Shown here: one piece after another, positions 43,487 to 52,222 of the stretch
Layout: each line of letters starts with the position of its first letter
Numbering within the stretch: the first letter of the stretch is position 1
Assembly (NCBI RefSeq): GCF_022447245.1
Contig: NZ_JAKVBC010000028.1
Coordinates: forward strand, 1-64,000
Reading direction: 5' to 3'
DNA: 64,000 bases
DNA from: Kordia sp.
GTDB lineage: Bacteria; Bacteroidota; Bacteroidia; Flavobacteriales; Flavobacteriaceae
Notes under the pieces: model-generated
The model's input: the letters and a program-made list of their open reading frames with translations, nothing else
Told to the model about the DNA's origin: nothing
The model's database searches: none
Program-made: the position numbers and the translations under genes

Positions 43487-44091
43487 ATGTGCCAAACCCA
43501 AGATTATTTTATTTTCTGTAGTTGTTCAGACAAAAATGAAGATCCTAATACTTATGAACATACCTTATACTAAATGCCTTAGATGATGTAAATAAGAATT
43601 TTAGCAAGCAGCAAATTGAATTCCTGTGTAAGTTTAAAACCTACAGAGATGTCGTAAAGTTAAGTTTGATAGACGCCTTTTCTTGGATTGACGATGAAAA
43701 AGTTATTGATGTCTTGATTGAATTTTCAAAAGACAAAAATTCTGGAGTACGAGAAACAGCAGTATCTAAATTAGGAAATCTTACAGAATCAACGAATGTA
43801 AAAATTAGCAAAGCACTTTGGAACAGCGTCTAAGACAAAAATAAAGAGGTAAGACATACGGCGATTTTGGCTTTGTCTGAATGAAAAAAAGAAAATATAA
43901 AAGCTATACTACTCAAAGAACTTCAAAAGATCGACGGACAAGGTCTCCTTATCTTAAATGCAATTGAAAATTTAAATGTCAAAAGTTTTATCCCGCATAT
44001 AGAACTCCAAATTGAGAAACACAAGAACAGAAGTAATGATCTCATAAAATTACTTCAAGGTACAATAAACAGATTAAGTTCCAATCAATAA
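43487..44091 (+). pseudogene. Decayed HEAT-repeat protein
   Basis: Starts MCQTQDYFIFCSCSDKNEDP, shifts frame near 43570, and goes on as ILNALDDVNKNFSKQQIEFL, VIDVLIEFSKDKNSGVRETA, a TAA, EVRHTAILALSE, a TGA, then ENIKAILLKELQKIDGQGLL to the end. The repeats of about 35 residues with two helices are HEAT-like. One frameshift and two stops are present. Confidence 0.7.
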
Positions 44092-44295
44092 TTTATCTCA
44101 TTACACGGTTTAATCTTGAAAGTAAAAAATAAAAAAGACTGGTCTATGTTAAAAAAACACCACGTTAAACCACATGTTCCTACACGTAATTATACCTGAT
44201 TTACAGTGAATTACAATCTATTTTCTGTTTTTCAACTGATTTTTCTGCTATATTTAATTCAAAGAAAATAACTACTAACCTTTAATTATATAGCC

Positions 44296-45957
44296 ATGAA
44301 ACGTTCCTTTTTATATCTTTTTATCACAAGTTTATGTTTGCATATATCCTGCAAAACCAATATTGAACCTATTGTACTTTTTCAAACTGCATATAGTACA
44401 GTCCAAGATTCTATTACGATTGTCGACGATGAAAATGCGCTGCTAACAGTTTCTTTGAATGATACGCATGCATACTCTAAATATACCTATTCATTGAGTA
44501 ATGAAGATGGAACAATTTATACAAACGATATACTTCAACTTTCCAAAAAGTTTTCGATAGATTTAAAAAAATTAGCCAAACTCAAAAAGTATTCAAATCA
44601 AGATGTTGAACTGAATGTAACGCTTGTTGGAGATGGTATTCGTAAAACTATTAAACGTGATATTGATTACCTATTTGATGCTACTTCTCCAATTCCGTAT
44701 GTAGTAATACAAACGAAAACTGGAGCTTTTCCTGTAAACAGAGATCGATTAGAAGCTGATTTTACGTTTTATGATGTTCCCATGAAAGATGGCTGGTATA
44801 GTTTGAATGGATCATATCAAGCTACTTCAGGAACCATTCATGCCAGAGGACAAGGAAGTATGGCGTTTCCAAAGAAAAGCTTTTCGCTCAACTTTGGAAA
44901 AGAGAATGCAATGTCTATTATGGGCATGCCATCAAGTCACAAATGGGTAATGATTGCCAATTGGGTTGACACGTCTCAGTTATGCAATAAGGTTTCCTAC
45001 GACACCTATGCTGAAATGGGAAATTACGGCCCACAAAGTAGACATGTACAAGTATTTTTAAACGGGGAATATTGGGGATTATATACGTACGGAGAAAAAA
45101 TACAACAAGGAAAAAATCATGTAAATACTTACAAGAAAAGTGATGGTGGATTTATTGTAAAAGAGGTGGACAATTTACCTGATTTTACAACGGTTACAGG
45201 AAGAACATTTCAATATGAATATCCAGACAATGAAGACGCTATACCTGAACAAAAGACTCACATTCAAAACACTATTAATTCCTACGAAAACGAAGTATTG
45301 AATGGAATGGAATGGGAAAAGAGTGTTGCTGAAGAAGCCGAAATAGATTATTTCATCATGGCAGATGTTTTTGCAAATCCCGATAGTTATTTTAATGGAA
45401 AAAATGTGTTTTATTTTTTGAATCTAGATAATAAGTTAGAACCTGTGATTTGGGACTTTATTTGGGCTTTTGGTACGCCGTATTATGTGTGTTATGGTAA
45501 CAATCCTTGGTGCTATATTTATTCTCCTATTGGAGCGCAATACTGTACTGAAATGTATTGTTCTCTCTGGGTCAGAAATGGGTACTCTGCTAATATGGAA
45601 CTCATGTATGGAAATCCAAAATATAAAAATCAACTAGGATATAACCGCTTTTTATTGATGGAAGATTATATGAAATCTGTTCAAAATGTGAATATGTATA
45701 AAAACCGTTACTATGATTGGAGAAATGGTACAAACGGAAAAAAACCTGTTTTGTCTGACGCCAATATTTTAAGAAGAACCGATGAATTAATTGCAATTTT
45801 ACGATCTGGAGAGATTTATAAAAAAGATAGCATTCGTTGGTCAGTATATCCTGATTTTCAAAAGAAACGTTTTTCTCCTGAAACTATTCGCAACAAAATA
45901 AAAGAACGCTTGGAGTTTATGGATCAAATGGTAAAAGATTTAAAAGTTCAGCGTTAG
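44296..45957 (+). CDS. CotH kinase family lipoprotein
   Basis: 553 residues. Lipoprotein signal peptide (lipobox HISC). The atypical kinase CotH pattern is visible: RGQGSMAFPKKSFSLNFGKE (ATP-binding Arg and Lys region), GEYWGLYTYGEKIQQGKNHV, and WDFIWAFG replacing the usual WDLDWTFG metal-binding motif. Bacteroidota carry many secreted CotH-like proteins of unknown substrate. Single gene. Confidence 0.88.
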   Translation: MKRSFLYLFITSLCLHISCKTNIEPIVLFQTAYSTVQDSITIVDDENALLTVSLNDTHAYSKYTYSLSNEDGTIYTNDILQLSKKFSIDLKKLAKLKKYSNQDVELNVTLVGDGIRKTIKRDIDYLFDATSPIPYVVIQTKTGAFPVNRDRLEADFTFYDVPMKDGWYSLNGSYQATSGTIHARGQGSMAFPKKSFSLNFGKENAMSIMGMPSSHKWVMIANWVDTSQLCNKVSYDTYAEMGNYGPQSRHVQVFLNGEYWGLYTYGEKIQQGKNHVNTYKKSDGGFIVKEVDNLPDFTTVTGRTFQYEYPDNEDAIPEQKTHIQNTINSYENEVLNGMEWEKSVAEEAEIDYFIMADVFANPDSYFNGKNVFYFLNLDNKLEPVIWDFIWAFGTPYYVCYGNNPWCYIYSPIGAQYCTEMYCSLWVRNGYSANMELMYGNPKYKNQLGYNRFLLMEDYMKSVQNVNMYKNRYYDWRNGTNGKKPVLSDANILRRTDELIAILRSGEIYKKDSIRWSVYPDFQKKRFSPETIRNKIKERLEFMDQMVKDLKVQR

Positions 45958-46038
45958 TTTTTATTAAATCTAACTTAGACATACTGTCATTTTAGAAAAA
46001 GATACTGTAACTTTATAGTAACTATTTAAAGTATTACT

Positions 46039-46587
46039 ATGAGCATACAGTATAAATCTGCCGAAGATTCCAGAGTTGTCATTTCTGAGTTGATGTTGCC
46101 ATCACATTCTAATTTTAGTGGAAAAATTCATGGTGGTTATATTCTATCGTTGTTAGATCAGATTGCATTTGCTTGTGCTTCCAAACATTCGCGAGCGTAT
46201 TGTGTTACGGCTTCGGTAGATACTGTAGATTTTTTGAATCCGATTGAAGTTGGCGAATTGGTTACGATGCGCGCTTCTATCAATTATGTAGGACGTACTT
46301 CAATGGTTGTTGGTATTCGCGTAGAAGCTGAAAATATTCAAACTGGTGTTCTAAAACATTGCAATTCTTCCTATTTCACTATGGTTGCACGTGACGACGA
46401 TGGAAACGGCGTGGAAGTAGATGGTTTACTTTTACAAAATACAACAGAGATTAAACGCTTTTTAAAAGCTTTAAAACGTATGGAAATGAAACGCAAACGT
46501 CATGAAGAATTTGATCGAGATGATTTTGTTCCTTCTGACTATGTATCTGATATAGAAAAGTATAAAATAAAGATAGAGATTCCGTAA
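46039..46587 (+). CDS. Acyl-CoA thioesterase, hotdog fold
   Basis: 182 residues. The hotdog core is visible: FSGKIHGGYILSLLDQIAFACASKHS with the acidic residue at the substrate site, then TASVDTVDFLNPIEVGELV. It cleaves acyl-CoA to free acid and CoA in the cytoplasm. Close to YciA/ACOT types. The charged C-terminus (RMEMKRKRHEEFDRDDF) is typical of flavobacterial members. Confidence 0.92.
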   Translation: MSIQYKSAEDSRVVISELMLPSHSNFSGKIHGGYILSLLDQIAFACASKHSRAYCVTASVDTVDFLNPIEVGELVTMRASINYVGRTSMVVGIRVEAENIQTGVLKHCNSSYFTMVARDDDGNGVEVDGLLLQNTTEIKRFLKALKRMEMKRKRHEEFDRDDFVPSDYVSDIEKYKIKIEIP

Positions 46588-46628
46588 TTAACGAACGAGA
46601 AAGATATATACAATTAATTAGAATGGAA

Positions 46629-46958
46629 TTATTTCTTTACGAAACGCTTTGTGATCGATTTTTTATCCGTAATCACTTTCACCAAATAAATTCCAGATTT
46701 CCATGAAGAAATATCGATCGCATTGTAAATTGTAGTTAATTTGCCTGTGTAAATTTTTCTACCAAGTAAATTATACACTTCTACAGCTGCATTCGTTTTT
46801 TGAGAAAGTCGGATGTTTAATTCATTCACTCCTGGATTTGGAGATATATTAAAAACTATTTCAGAATTTGAAGCAAATTGAGGACTAGCAGTGCTTTGTG
46901 CAAAGGTTGCTGTGCTAAATGATAGTAGTAAAATAAATAAAAGTAGTTTTTGCTTCAC
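46629..46958 (-). CDS. Minimal T9SS type A sorting-domain protein
   Basis: 109 residues: signal peptide (MKQKLLLFILLLSFSTATFA), a linker of about 17 residues, then only a T9SS C-terminal domain (FNISPNPGVNELNIRLSQKT to GIYLVKVITDKKSITKRFVKK). There is no cargo domain. Either it is the remnant of a larger secreted protein or a small secreted peptide in its own right. Confidence 0.8.
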   Translation of the reverse strand: MKQKLLLFILLLSFSTATFAQSTASPQFASNSEIVFNISPNPGVNELNIRLSQKTNAAVEVYNLLGRKIYTGKLTTIYNAIDISSWKSGIYLVKVITDKKSITKRFVKK

Positions 46959-47158
46959 TCGTTAAAAATTTGGTGCTTTATACAAATGTAATAATTATTT
47001 ACATAAATGACATTTTTTTAACATTCAATATACATTTTTTTAATTTTTATCAGTAAAACTACGTGGTTCTATATTCGAGTAAAAATCTTCTGTTACTAAT
47101 TTTTTTTTAGCTGTTAATTTGTAAGAATAAGTATTAACTCACACAATGAATAAAAGTA

Positions 47159-48442
47159 ATGAATCCATCTAATCAACTACTCAAACAAATATATAGTTTG
47201 TCTTTCTCTGTCAATTCTGCTTCTGGCCTATCTTGGGCACAAGATGATTGTAAAAGCGGAATGTTTGAAATGCAAAAATATATTACCAAAGTTGCTCATG
47301 ATGTGCTCACAGAAACAACAGCTATTATTGGTGATTGGCAGGCAATTTGGGGACCGATTGTATACGCAAACGATCCTACCTCAACCTCTGTTCATGCTGA
47401 TAATACTATGGGAATGTACTACAACGAAACTGAAAATACAATTGTAATCGCCATTGCTGGAACAAATATAAATTCACCTTATGGCTGGCTAGTAGAAGAC
47501 TTTTCTGTAAACAAAACTGTTTCTTGGGAATTGGTAACAGGTGTACCAAGCTCAGGAAATATTTCTAATGGAACACATATTGGGCTTAACATTTTATTAA
47601 ACATGACCAATTCAGAAGAGATTTCTGTAGTTACCGCCTTGAATAACTTTTTGAATAACAATCCAAGCTTACAAAATGTACAAGTTGCTGTAGCTGGTCA
47701 TAGTCTAGGTGGTGCTTTATCTCCTACACTTGCATTATATTTAGTAGATAAGAAAAACGATTGGGATCCAAATAACAAAGCTTCAGTTGGTGCATTTCCA
47801 ACCGCAGGACCTACTCCTGGTGATGAAGGATTTGCTTCGTACTACGAGAAACAAATTAAAGCTAAAAATATTTACTATTTAAGTCAGCACAATGCCTTGG
47901 ATATTGTTCCACATGCATGGGAAAAAGGCGATTTAGCTAAGATTCCTACGATTTATGAAGAATACATCAAACAACCAAATGATGCTAATCCTGCTGAAAC
48001 ATTAACAGGTACGTTAGCTACAGTTGCAGCTTTAAATGCATTATCTGCTAAAAATATTGCTGGTATTCCTGTAAATCGCTATAAACAAATTTCTCCTTCA
48101 ACAACTTTAGAAGGAAGTTTTGATACCAAAATTGATGAGAAAATATCCAAAACATTACGATATATCCGATTGGTATTACCGCTAGCTTTAGGAAAGTATG
48201 CTGCGTATTTACGAAATTTAGTTCGGTTTGCAGCACAAGCAGGCACACAGCACGTAAATGCATATTATTCACTACTAGATATTGAAGCATTTATTAATGC
48301 TTACAAAGAAATTTTAAAGAAAAACAAGCCTACTAATCAAGTAGTATTAGAACCATACGAACAAGCTGTAAAATCAATTGCGAATATTGATTTACAAAAA
48401 ATTGACGCAGCTGCCATGCAACTCGCGCAAGAGAATCACTAG
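47159..48442 (+). CDS. Class 3-type lipase family protein
   Basis: 427 residues. The nucleophile elbow GHSLGGAL has Ser182, after a strand (VQVAVAGHSLGG), as in fungal class 3 lipases. A candidate acid and His follow (YLSQHNALDIVPHAW). No signal peptide is visible, so secretion would need another route. The 3' untranslated region holds a 12-nt sequence complementary to the conserved unpaired part of the R RNAs. Confidence 0.85.
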   Translation: MNPSNQLLKQIYSLSFSVNSASGLSWAQDDCKSGMFEMQKYITKVAHDVLTETTAIIGDWQAIWGPIVYANDPTSTSVHADNTMGMYYNETENTIVIAIAGTNINSPYGWLVEDFSVNKTVSWELVTGVPSSGNISNGTHIGLNILLNMTNSEEISVVTALNNFLNNNPSLQNVQVAVAGHSLGGALSPTLALYLVDKKNDWDPNNKASVGAFPTAGPTPGDEGFASYYEKQIKAKNIYYLSQHNALDIVPHAWEKGDLAKIPTIYEEYIKQPNDANPAETLTGTLATVAALNALSAKNIAGIPVNRYKQISPSTTLEGSFDTKIDEKISKTLRYIRLVLPLALGKYAAYLRNLVRFAAQAGTQHVNAYYSLLDIEAFINAYKEILKKNKPTNQVVLEPYEQAVKSIANIDLQKIDAAAMQLAQENH

Positions 48443-48458
48443 ACTATTTAGGATAGTG

Positions 48459-48470
48459 ACTAACCAACCA
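48459..48470 (+). promoter_or_regulatory. 12-nt perfect complement to the R RNA constant segment
   Basis: ACTAACCAACCA in the lipase 3' untranslated region, 17 nt after its stop, is the exact reverse complement of TGGTTGGTTAGT present in all four R RNAs just before their terminators. The flanks do not resemble R. It could be a base-pairing site or chance. Confidence 0.35.
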
Positions 48471-48488
48471 TTTTTATTTATTGTTCAT

Positions 48489-48517
48489 AAAAAACACTCC
48501 TTTTGGGAGTGTTTTTT
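48489..48517 (+). terminator. Terminator after the lipase gene
   Basis: A stem AAAAAACACTCC/GGAGTGTTTTTT with a 5-nt loop is followed by a T run. Confidence 0.85.
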
Positions 48518-48553
48518 CATTTTAGGGTTTTTACTACTACTGTATTCAACTAT

Positions 48554-48726
48554 TTAACTTTTTACAAAACGCTTGGTTTGTGTAAAATTACCTGCAGTAA
48601 CCTTCATTAAGTATATTCCACTATTCCATTGTGAAGTATCTATATTAGTGCTTTATTCCTCTAACTGCTTCGTTAAAATTTGTTTTCCTAACATATTATA
48701 TACTTCAACATTTGCTAATGAGACTT
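48554..48726 (-). pseudogene. Remnant of a T9SS sorting domain
   Basis: The minus strand reads VSLANVEVYNMLGKQILTKQ, a TAA, then STNIDTSQWNSGIYLMKVTA and FVKS to a stop at 48554. That is the last 55 or so residues of a type A sorting domain. The upstream part is missing, and the remnant abuts the AraC fragment. Confidence 0.75.
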
Positions 48727-49181
48727 TTTTACTACTTTAAAAATATCCAATCTATCATCGATGAAAAAACAATCTACTATGAACAACACATCATGCACAA
48801 ACTTTATACTTTCTTATTTGCTTTAGAAGAAGTATTCGTTAATTTACATTCAAAAAATACTCCTATTTCAAATACTACTATTCGTGAATTCTCTAATTTA
48901 ATTGATATACATTTAAATAAAATATCTATTACAGAATATGCAGATTTTTTGAATGTTACTCCTAAAAAACTAACTCAGTATACCAAAAACAATTAGAACT
49001 AACACCTTTAAAATATATACATCAAAAGCTGCTTACAGAAATTAAAAGAGACTTAACTTTTAAAAAATTAAGTCACAAATAAATTGCGTATTTATACAAT
49101 TTCGATTCGCTTTCAAATTTTAGTTTGTTTATTAAGGCGCAAACGGTTCTAAGTCCCTCAGAATTACAAAACAGCTTTTAG
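48712..49181 (+). pseudogene. Remnant of an AraC family regulator
   Basis: The frame reads IQSIIDEKTIYYEQHIMHKL and ISITEYADFLNVTPKKLTQY, then after a one-base shift QLELTPLKYIHQKLLTEIKR, a TAA and IAYLYNFDSLSNFSLFIKAQ to SELQNSF. This is the C-terminal two-thirds of an AraC protein. The N-terminal part is absent; instead the T9SS remnant on the other strand begins. Confidence 0.75.
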
Positions 49182-49261
49182 AAAATTATCAATAAAAAAA
49201 AGTTTCTAAGCAATCATACGAATCCCCAGAAACATGTTATGCTATTTTAAGAAGCAGTTGT

Positions 49262-50716
49262 TTAGCTAAAAAAGTGTTTGCCAAAACCAGCAGAATCAAT
49301 GGTAAATGCAGTACTGTTTTCAGAACGATCAAGTTTGTTATTGATGGTCAATGCCCACAAAACTAATTCTTTACAAAAAGCTTGATCTTCTTTGCTGTAA
49401 TCAGCAGCATATTCTTTGATAACAACATCCAACGGTTTTACAGAATTGATACTTGTATAAAATTCATCGTCTGTATCTGTATAATTCAATTCGATAAAGT
49501 TATCTTCAAACCAACTTACAACGTCCGTATAAGTGGTTTTCACACCTTCTTTTTCAAGTTTTGGCACACGTGGAAAGATATCTTCAAATTGTGTCATAAC
49601 AGCATTGTCAATCAAGATTTTTGCAACCTCATCGGCTCCTTCTTGTTCGCCTTCATACACCAACTCTATTTTCCCTGTAATTGACGGAATGATCGACATG
49701 AAATCTACCAAACGAATAGTTGTAGCTGCATCGCCAGTTTCTATTAAACGTAATTTTGCGGCTGCCATTAGGTTTTCCATCGCACTGATCGTTAAACGCG
49801 CACTGACACCACTTTTTGCATCTACATATTCACTATTTCTTGCTGCAAATGCTACTTCTTCTAGCAAGTCTTTTGCCAAATTTGGAATTTTTATGGCTGA
49901 TTTATCTTCTTTAGAAACATTTGCTTCTTGCTCCGTTATTTGACGTGACAAGGCAATCGACTTTGGATAATGCGTAAAAATCTGCGAACCAATTCTATCT
50001 TTTAATGGCGTTACAATGCTACCTCTGTTTGTATAATCTTCTGGATTTGCCGTAAATACGAATTGGATATCAAGCGGCATTCTAAGTTGAAAACCACGTA
50101 TTTGCACATCGCCTTCTTGCAAAATATTGAATAAAGATACTTGAATGCGCGCTTGCAAATCTGGCAATTCATTGATCACAAATATCGAACGATTGGCACG
50201 TGGAATCATTCCGTAATGCAATACACGTTCATCCGAATAAGGCAATTTTAATGTTGCCGCTTTTATCGGATCGATATCACCAATTAAATCTGAAACATTT
50301 ACATCTGGAGTTGCTAGTTTTTCTAAGAAGCGTTCCGAACGATGTACCCAAGAAATTGGTGTTTCGTCTTCATGTTCTGCTAGTAAATCTTTGGCATATT
50401 TCGAAATTGGCACAAACGGACTGTCGTTAATTTCCGAACCTTTTACAATGGGCATGTATTCATCCAATAAATCTACCATACTACGTGCAATGCGAGTTTT
50501 GGCTTGCCCACGCAATCCTAATAAGTTAATATGATGTCCTGCTATTAAGGCTTTTTTTAATTGTGGAATTACCGTGTCTTCATAGCCTAACAAGCCTTCA
50601 AAAACCGGTTCATCGGCTTTGATTTTTGCAATTAGATTTGCTTGAATTTCTTCGTTTATAGTTTTATGTGTGTATCCTAAATCTATTAATTCTTTAAATG
50701 TGATATCTTGTTTCAT
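49262..50716 (-). CDS. AAA+ ATPase of the magnesium chelatase BchI/MoxR type
   Basis: 484 residues. The Walker A loop is GLRGQAKT (67-74), with Walker B SIFVINELPDL unusual in having Asn-Glu instead of Asp-Glu, and sensor FVFTANPEDYTNRG. The arrangement is like BchI/ChlI. It is followed in the operon by a VWA protein with intact metal site, the usual partner (BchD-like split). No tetrapyrrole genes are nearby, so a chaperone-like role is more likely than chelation. Confidence 0.88.
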   Translation of the reverse strand: MKQDITFKELIDLGYTHKTINEEIQANLIAKIKADEPVFEGLLGYEDTVIPQLKKALIAGHHINLLGLRGQAKTRIARSMVDLLDEYMPIVKGSEINDSPFVPISKYAKDLLAEHEDETPISWVHRSERFLEKLATPDVNVSDLIGDIDPIKAATLKLPYSDERVLHYGMIPRANRSIFVINELPDLQARIQVSLFNILQEGDVQIRGFQLRMPLDIQFVFTANPEDYTNRGSIVTPLKDRIGSQIFTHYPKSIALSRQITEQEANVSKEDKSAIKIPNLAKDLLEEVAFAARNSEYVDAKSGVSARLTISAMENLMAAAKLRLIETGDAATTIRLVDFMSIIPSITGKIELVYEGEQEGADEVAKILIDNAVMTQFEDIFPRVPKLEKEGVKTTYTDVVSWFEDNFIELNYTDTDDEFYTSINSVKPLDVVIKEYAADYSKEDQAFCKELVLWALTINNKLDRSENSTAFTIDSAGFGKHFFS

Positions 50717-50804
50717 TAGTGTATTATCCTTTTTCAGTTTGCATTTTTTATGTAATCTGTAACAAATGCTGTATTTATAATTTTATTAATGTCGTTTTGA
50801 CAAT

Positions 50805-52007
50805 TTATTGTATTCTTCGTTTTCTATTTTTTTCGTAATCTTCAAAAATCATTTGCCCCAAACCTGACAAACCTGTCAGGAATGCCTTTCCTCTATTTTG
50901 TTCTGTAAAGATTTCTACAAAACGTCTCAAATAGGGATCTTGAGCAATCATAAAGGTCGTGATCGGAATTTTGAGTTTTCGCGCTTGTGCTGCTTTTGTT
51001 AAGCATTTAGAAACGATGCGTTCATCTAGTCCAAAACTGTTTTTGTAAAATTCGCCATTGGGCAGAGTCAAACAACTTGGTTTTCCATCTGTAATCATAA
51101 AGATTTGTTTGTTGGTATTTCGCTTGCGGCGTAGAATATCCATTGCTAATTCCAATCCAGCAACAGTATTTGTGTGATACGGTCCAACTTTTAAATACGG
51201 TAAATCTTTGATTTTGATCGGCCATGCTTCATTTCCAAAGACAATAACATCAATAGAGTCTTTTGGGTATTTACGGTGAATTAATTCCACCAATGCCATG
51301 GCAACCTTTTTTGCAGGTGTGATACGATCTTCTCCATAGAGAATCATGGAATGACTGATATCGATCATTAAGACCGTGCTCATGTGTGATTTGTGTTTGG
51401 TTTCTTCGACGATAAGATCATTTTCTGTGATGCGTAAATCGCCAATTCCATTGTTGACTTGTGCATTTTTGATACTTTCCGTCATATTAATCATAGCCAA
51501 ATCGTCTCCAAATTGAAACGATCTATGATCTCCCACGCGTTCATCTCCAGCACCTTGTTTGGTTGTTCGATGGTTTCCTAAACCGCTTTTCTTAAGTTTT
51601 CCAAATATTTGATCAAGTGCATACGAGCGTAATGCAGCTTCTAGTTTGGCTGTCAGCATCTTTTTTCCTGGACCCGGACCATTTCCATCCGTGCCTTGTT
51701 CAGGATCAATTTCTTCTTTGATGTAACCTCGTTTTTTAAGATCATCTTCAAAATCTTGAATCGTATAATCGTCTGTAAAGATATCGTATTCTGTATCTAA
51801 GGTTTCCAACCAATCAAAAGCTTCTTCAATATCGCCAGATGTATGCGTTAGAATATCTTTAAAAATATCAAACACACGCTCAAAATGCGATACTTCTTCT
51901 GGAATATGCTTACTAAACGTAAAGCCTTTTCCATAGTTAAAGTTCATACTGTTCATGAATTGTCCTTTCTCTTTCGGGTTTTCTAGTTGAAATAAGAAGT
52001 CACCCAA
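50805..52007 (-). CDS. VWA domain protein, partner of the BchI-like ATPase
   Basis: 400 residues; in gene order upstream of the ATPase by 88 nt. The C-terminal VWA domain has a full metal site (LMIDISHSMILYGEDRITPA, DxSxS) and continues to TDGKPSCLT. The N-terminal half is helical and acidic. Start ATG 52007; an ATG at 51956 is possible. It is probably activated by the ATPase to handle a protein or metal target. Confidence 0.88.
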   Translation of the reverse strand: MGDFLFQLENPKEKGQFMNSMNFNYGKGFTFSKHIPEEVSHFERVFDIFKDILTHTSGDIEEAFDWLETLDTEYDIFTDDYTIQDFEDDLKKRGYIKEEIDPEQGTDGNGPGPGKKMLTAKLEAALRSYALDQIFGKLKKSGLGNHRTTKQGAGDERVGDHRSFQFGDDLAMINMTESIKNAQVNNGIGDLRITENDLIVEETKHKSHMSTVLMIDISHSMILYGEDRITPAKKVAMALVELIHRKYPKDSIDVIVFGNEAWPIKIKDLPYLKVGPYHTNTVAGLELAMDILRRKRNTNKQIFMITDGKPSCLTLPNGEFYKNSFGLDERIVSKCLTKAAQARKLKIPITTFMIAQDPYLRRFVEIFTEQNRGKAFLTGLSGLGQMIFEDYEKNRKRRIQ

Positions 52008-52160
52008 CTAGTTTTCTTTTTCCTATAAAAATACGGAAAAGATTGGAGATAAAGTTCATTCAAAAAGTTTTATAATTTTTTTAGGTATTGGAAAGCTTGC
52101 TCAATATCTAATTCAAATTCACTCTAAAAAGCATTCATATATGTTTTCTTATTACATGAA

Positions 52161-52192
52161 AAAAGCCTTCTAATTAGATTTAGAAGGCTTTT
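52161..52192. terminator. Terminator after carB
   Basis: A 12-bp stem AAAAGCCTTCTA/TAGAAGGCTTTT with an 8-nt loop lies between the carB stop and the VWA gene start. Confidence 0.8.
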
Positions 52193-52222
52193 GCTTTGTG
52201 TTATAAAGTACAAGTAAATTAT

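Noticed and set aside
5118-44091. TGA codons stand where Trp would fit in several broken genes (GNAT, SRPBCC, the 42.6-43.4 kb gene), suggesting TGA read as Trp
   Set aside because: The same genes also carry frameshifts and TAA/TAG stops, and TGA is the real stop of intact genes (11535, 31345, and 58816 in an ATGA overlap). TGG-to-TGA decay by G-to-A change explains it.
48459-48517. A fifth copy of the R RNA after the lipase gene
   Set aside because: Only the 12-base ACTAACCAACCA matches. The main stem, the AGAGCTGG segment and TTGGCAC are absent, and the terminator is on the wrong side.
49262-50716. Magnesium or cobalt chelatase for chlorophyll or B12 synthesis
   Set aside because: There is no BchH/CobN large subunit or tetrapyrrole gene in the window. 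The BchI/VWA pair alone is common in bacteria that make neither.
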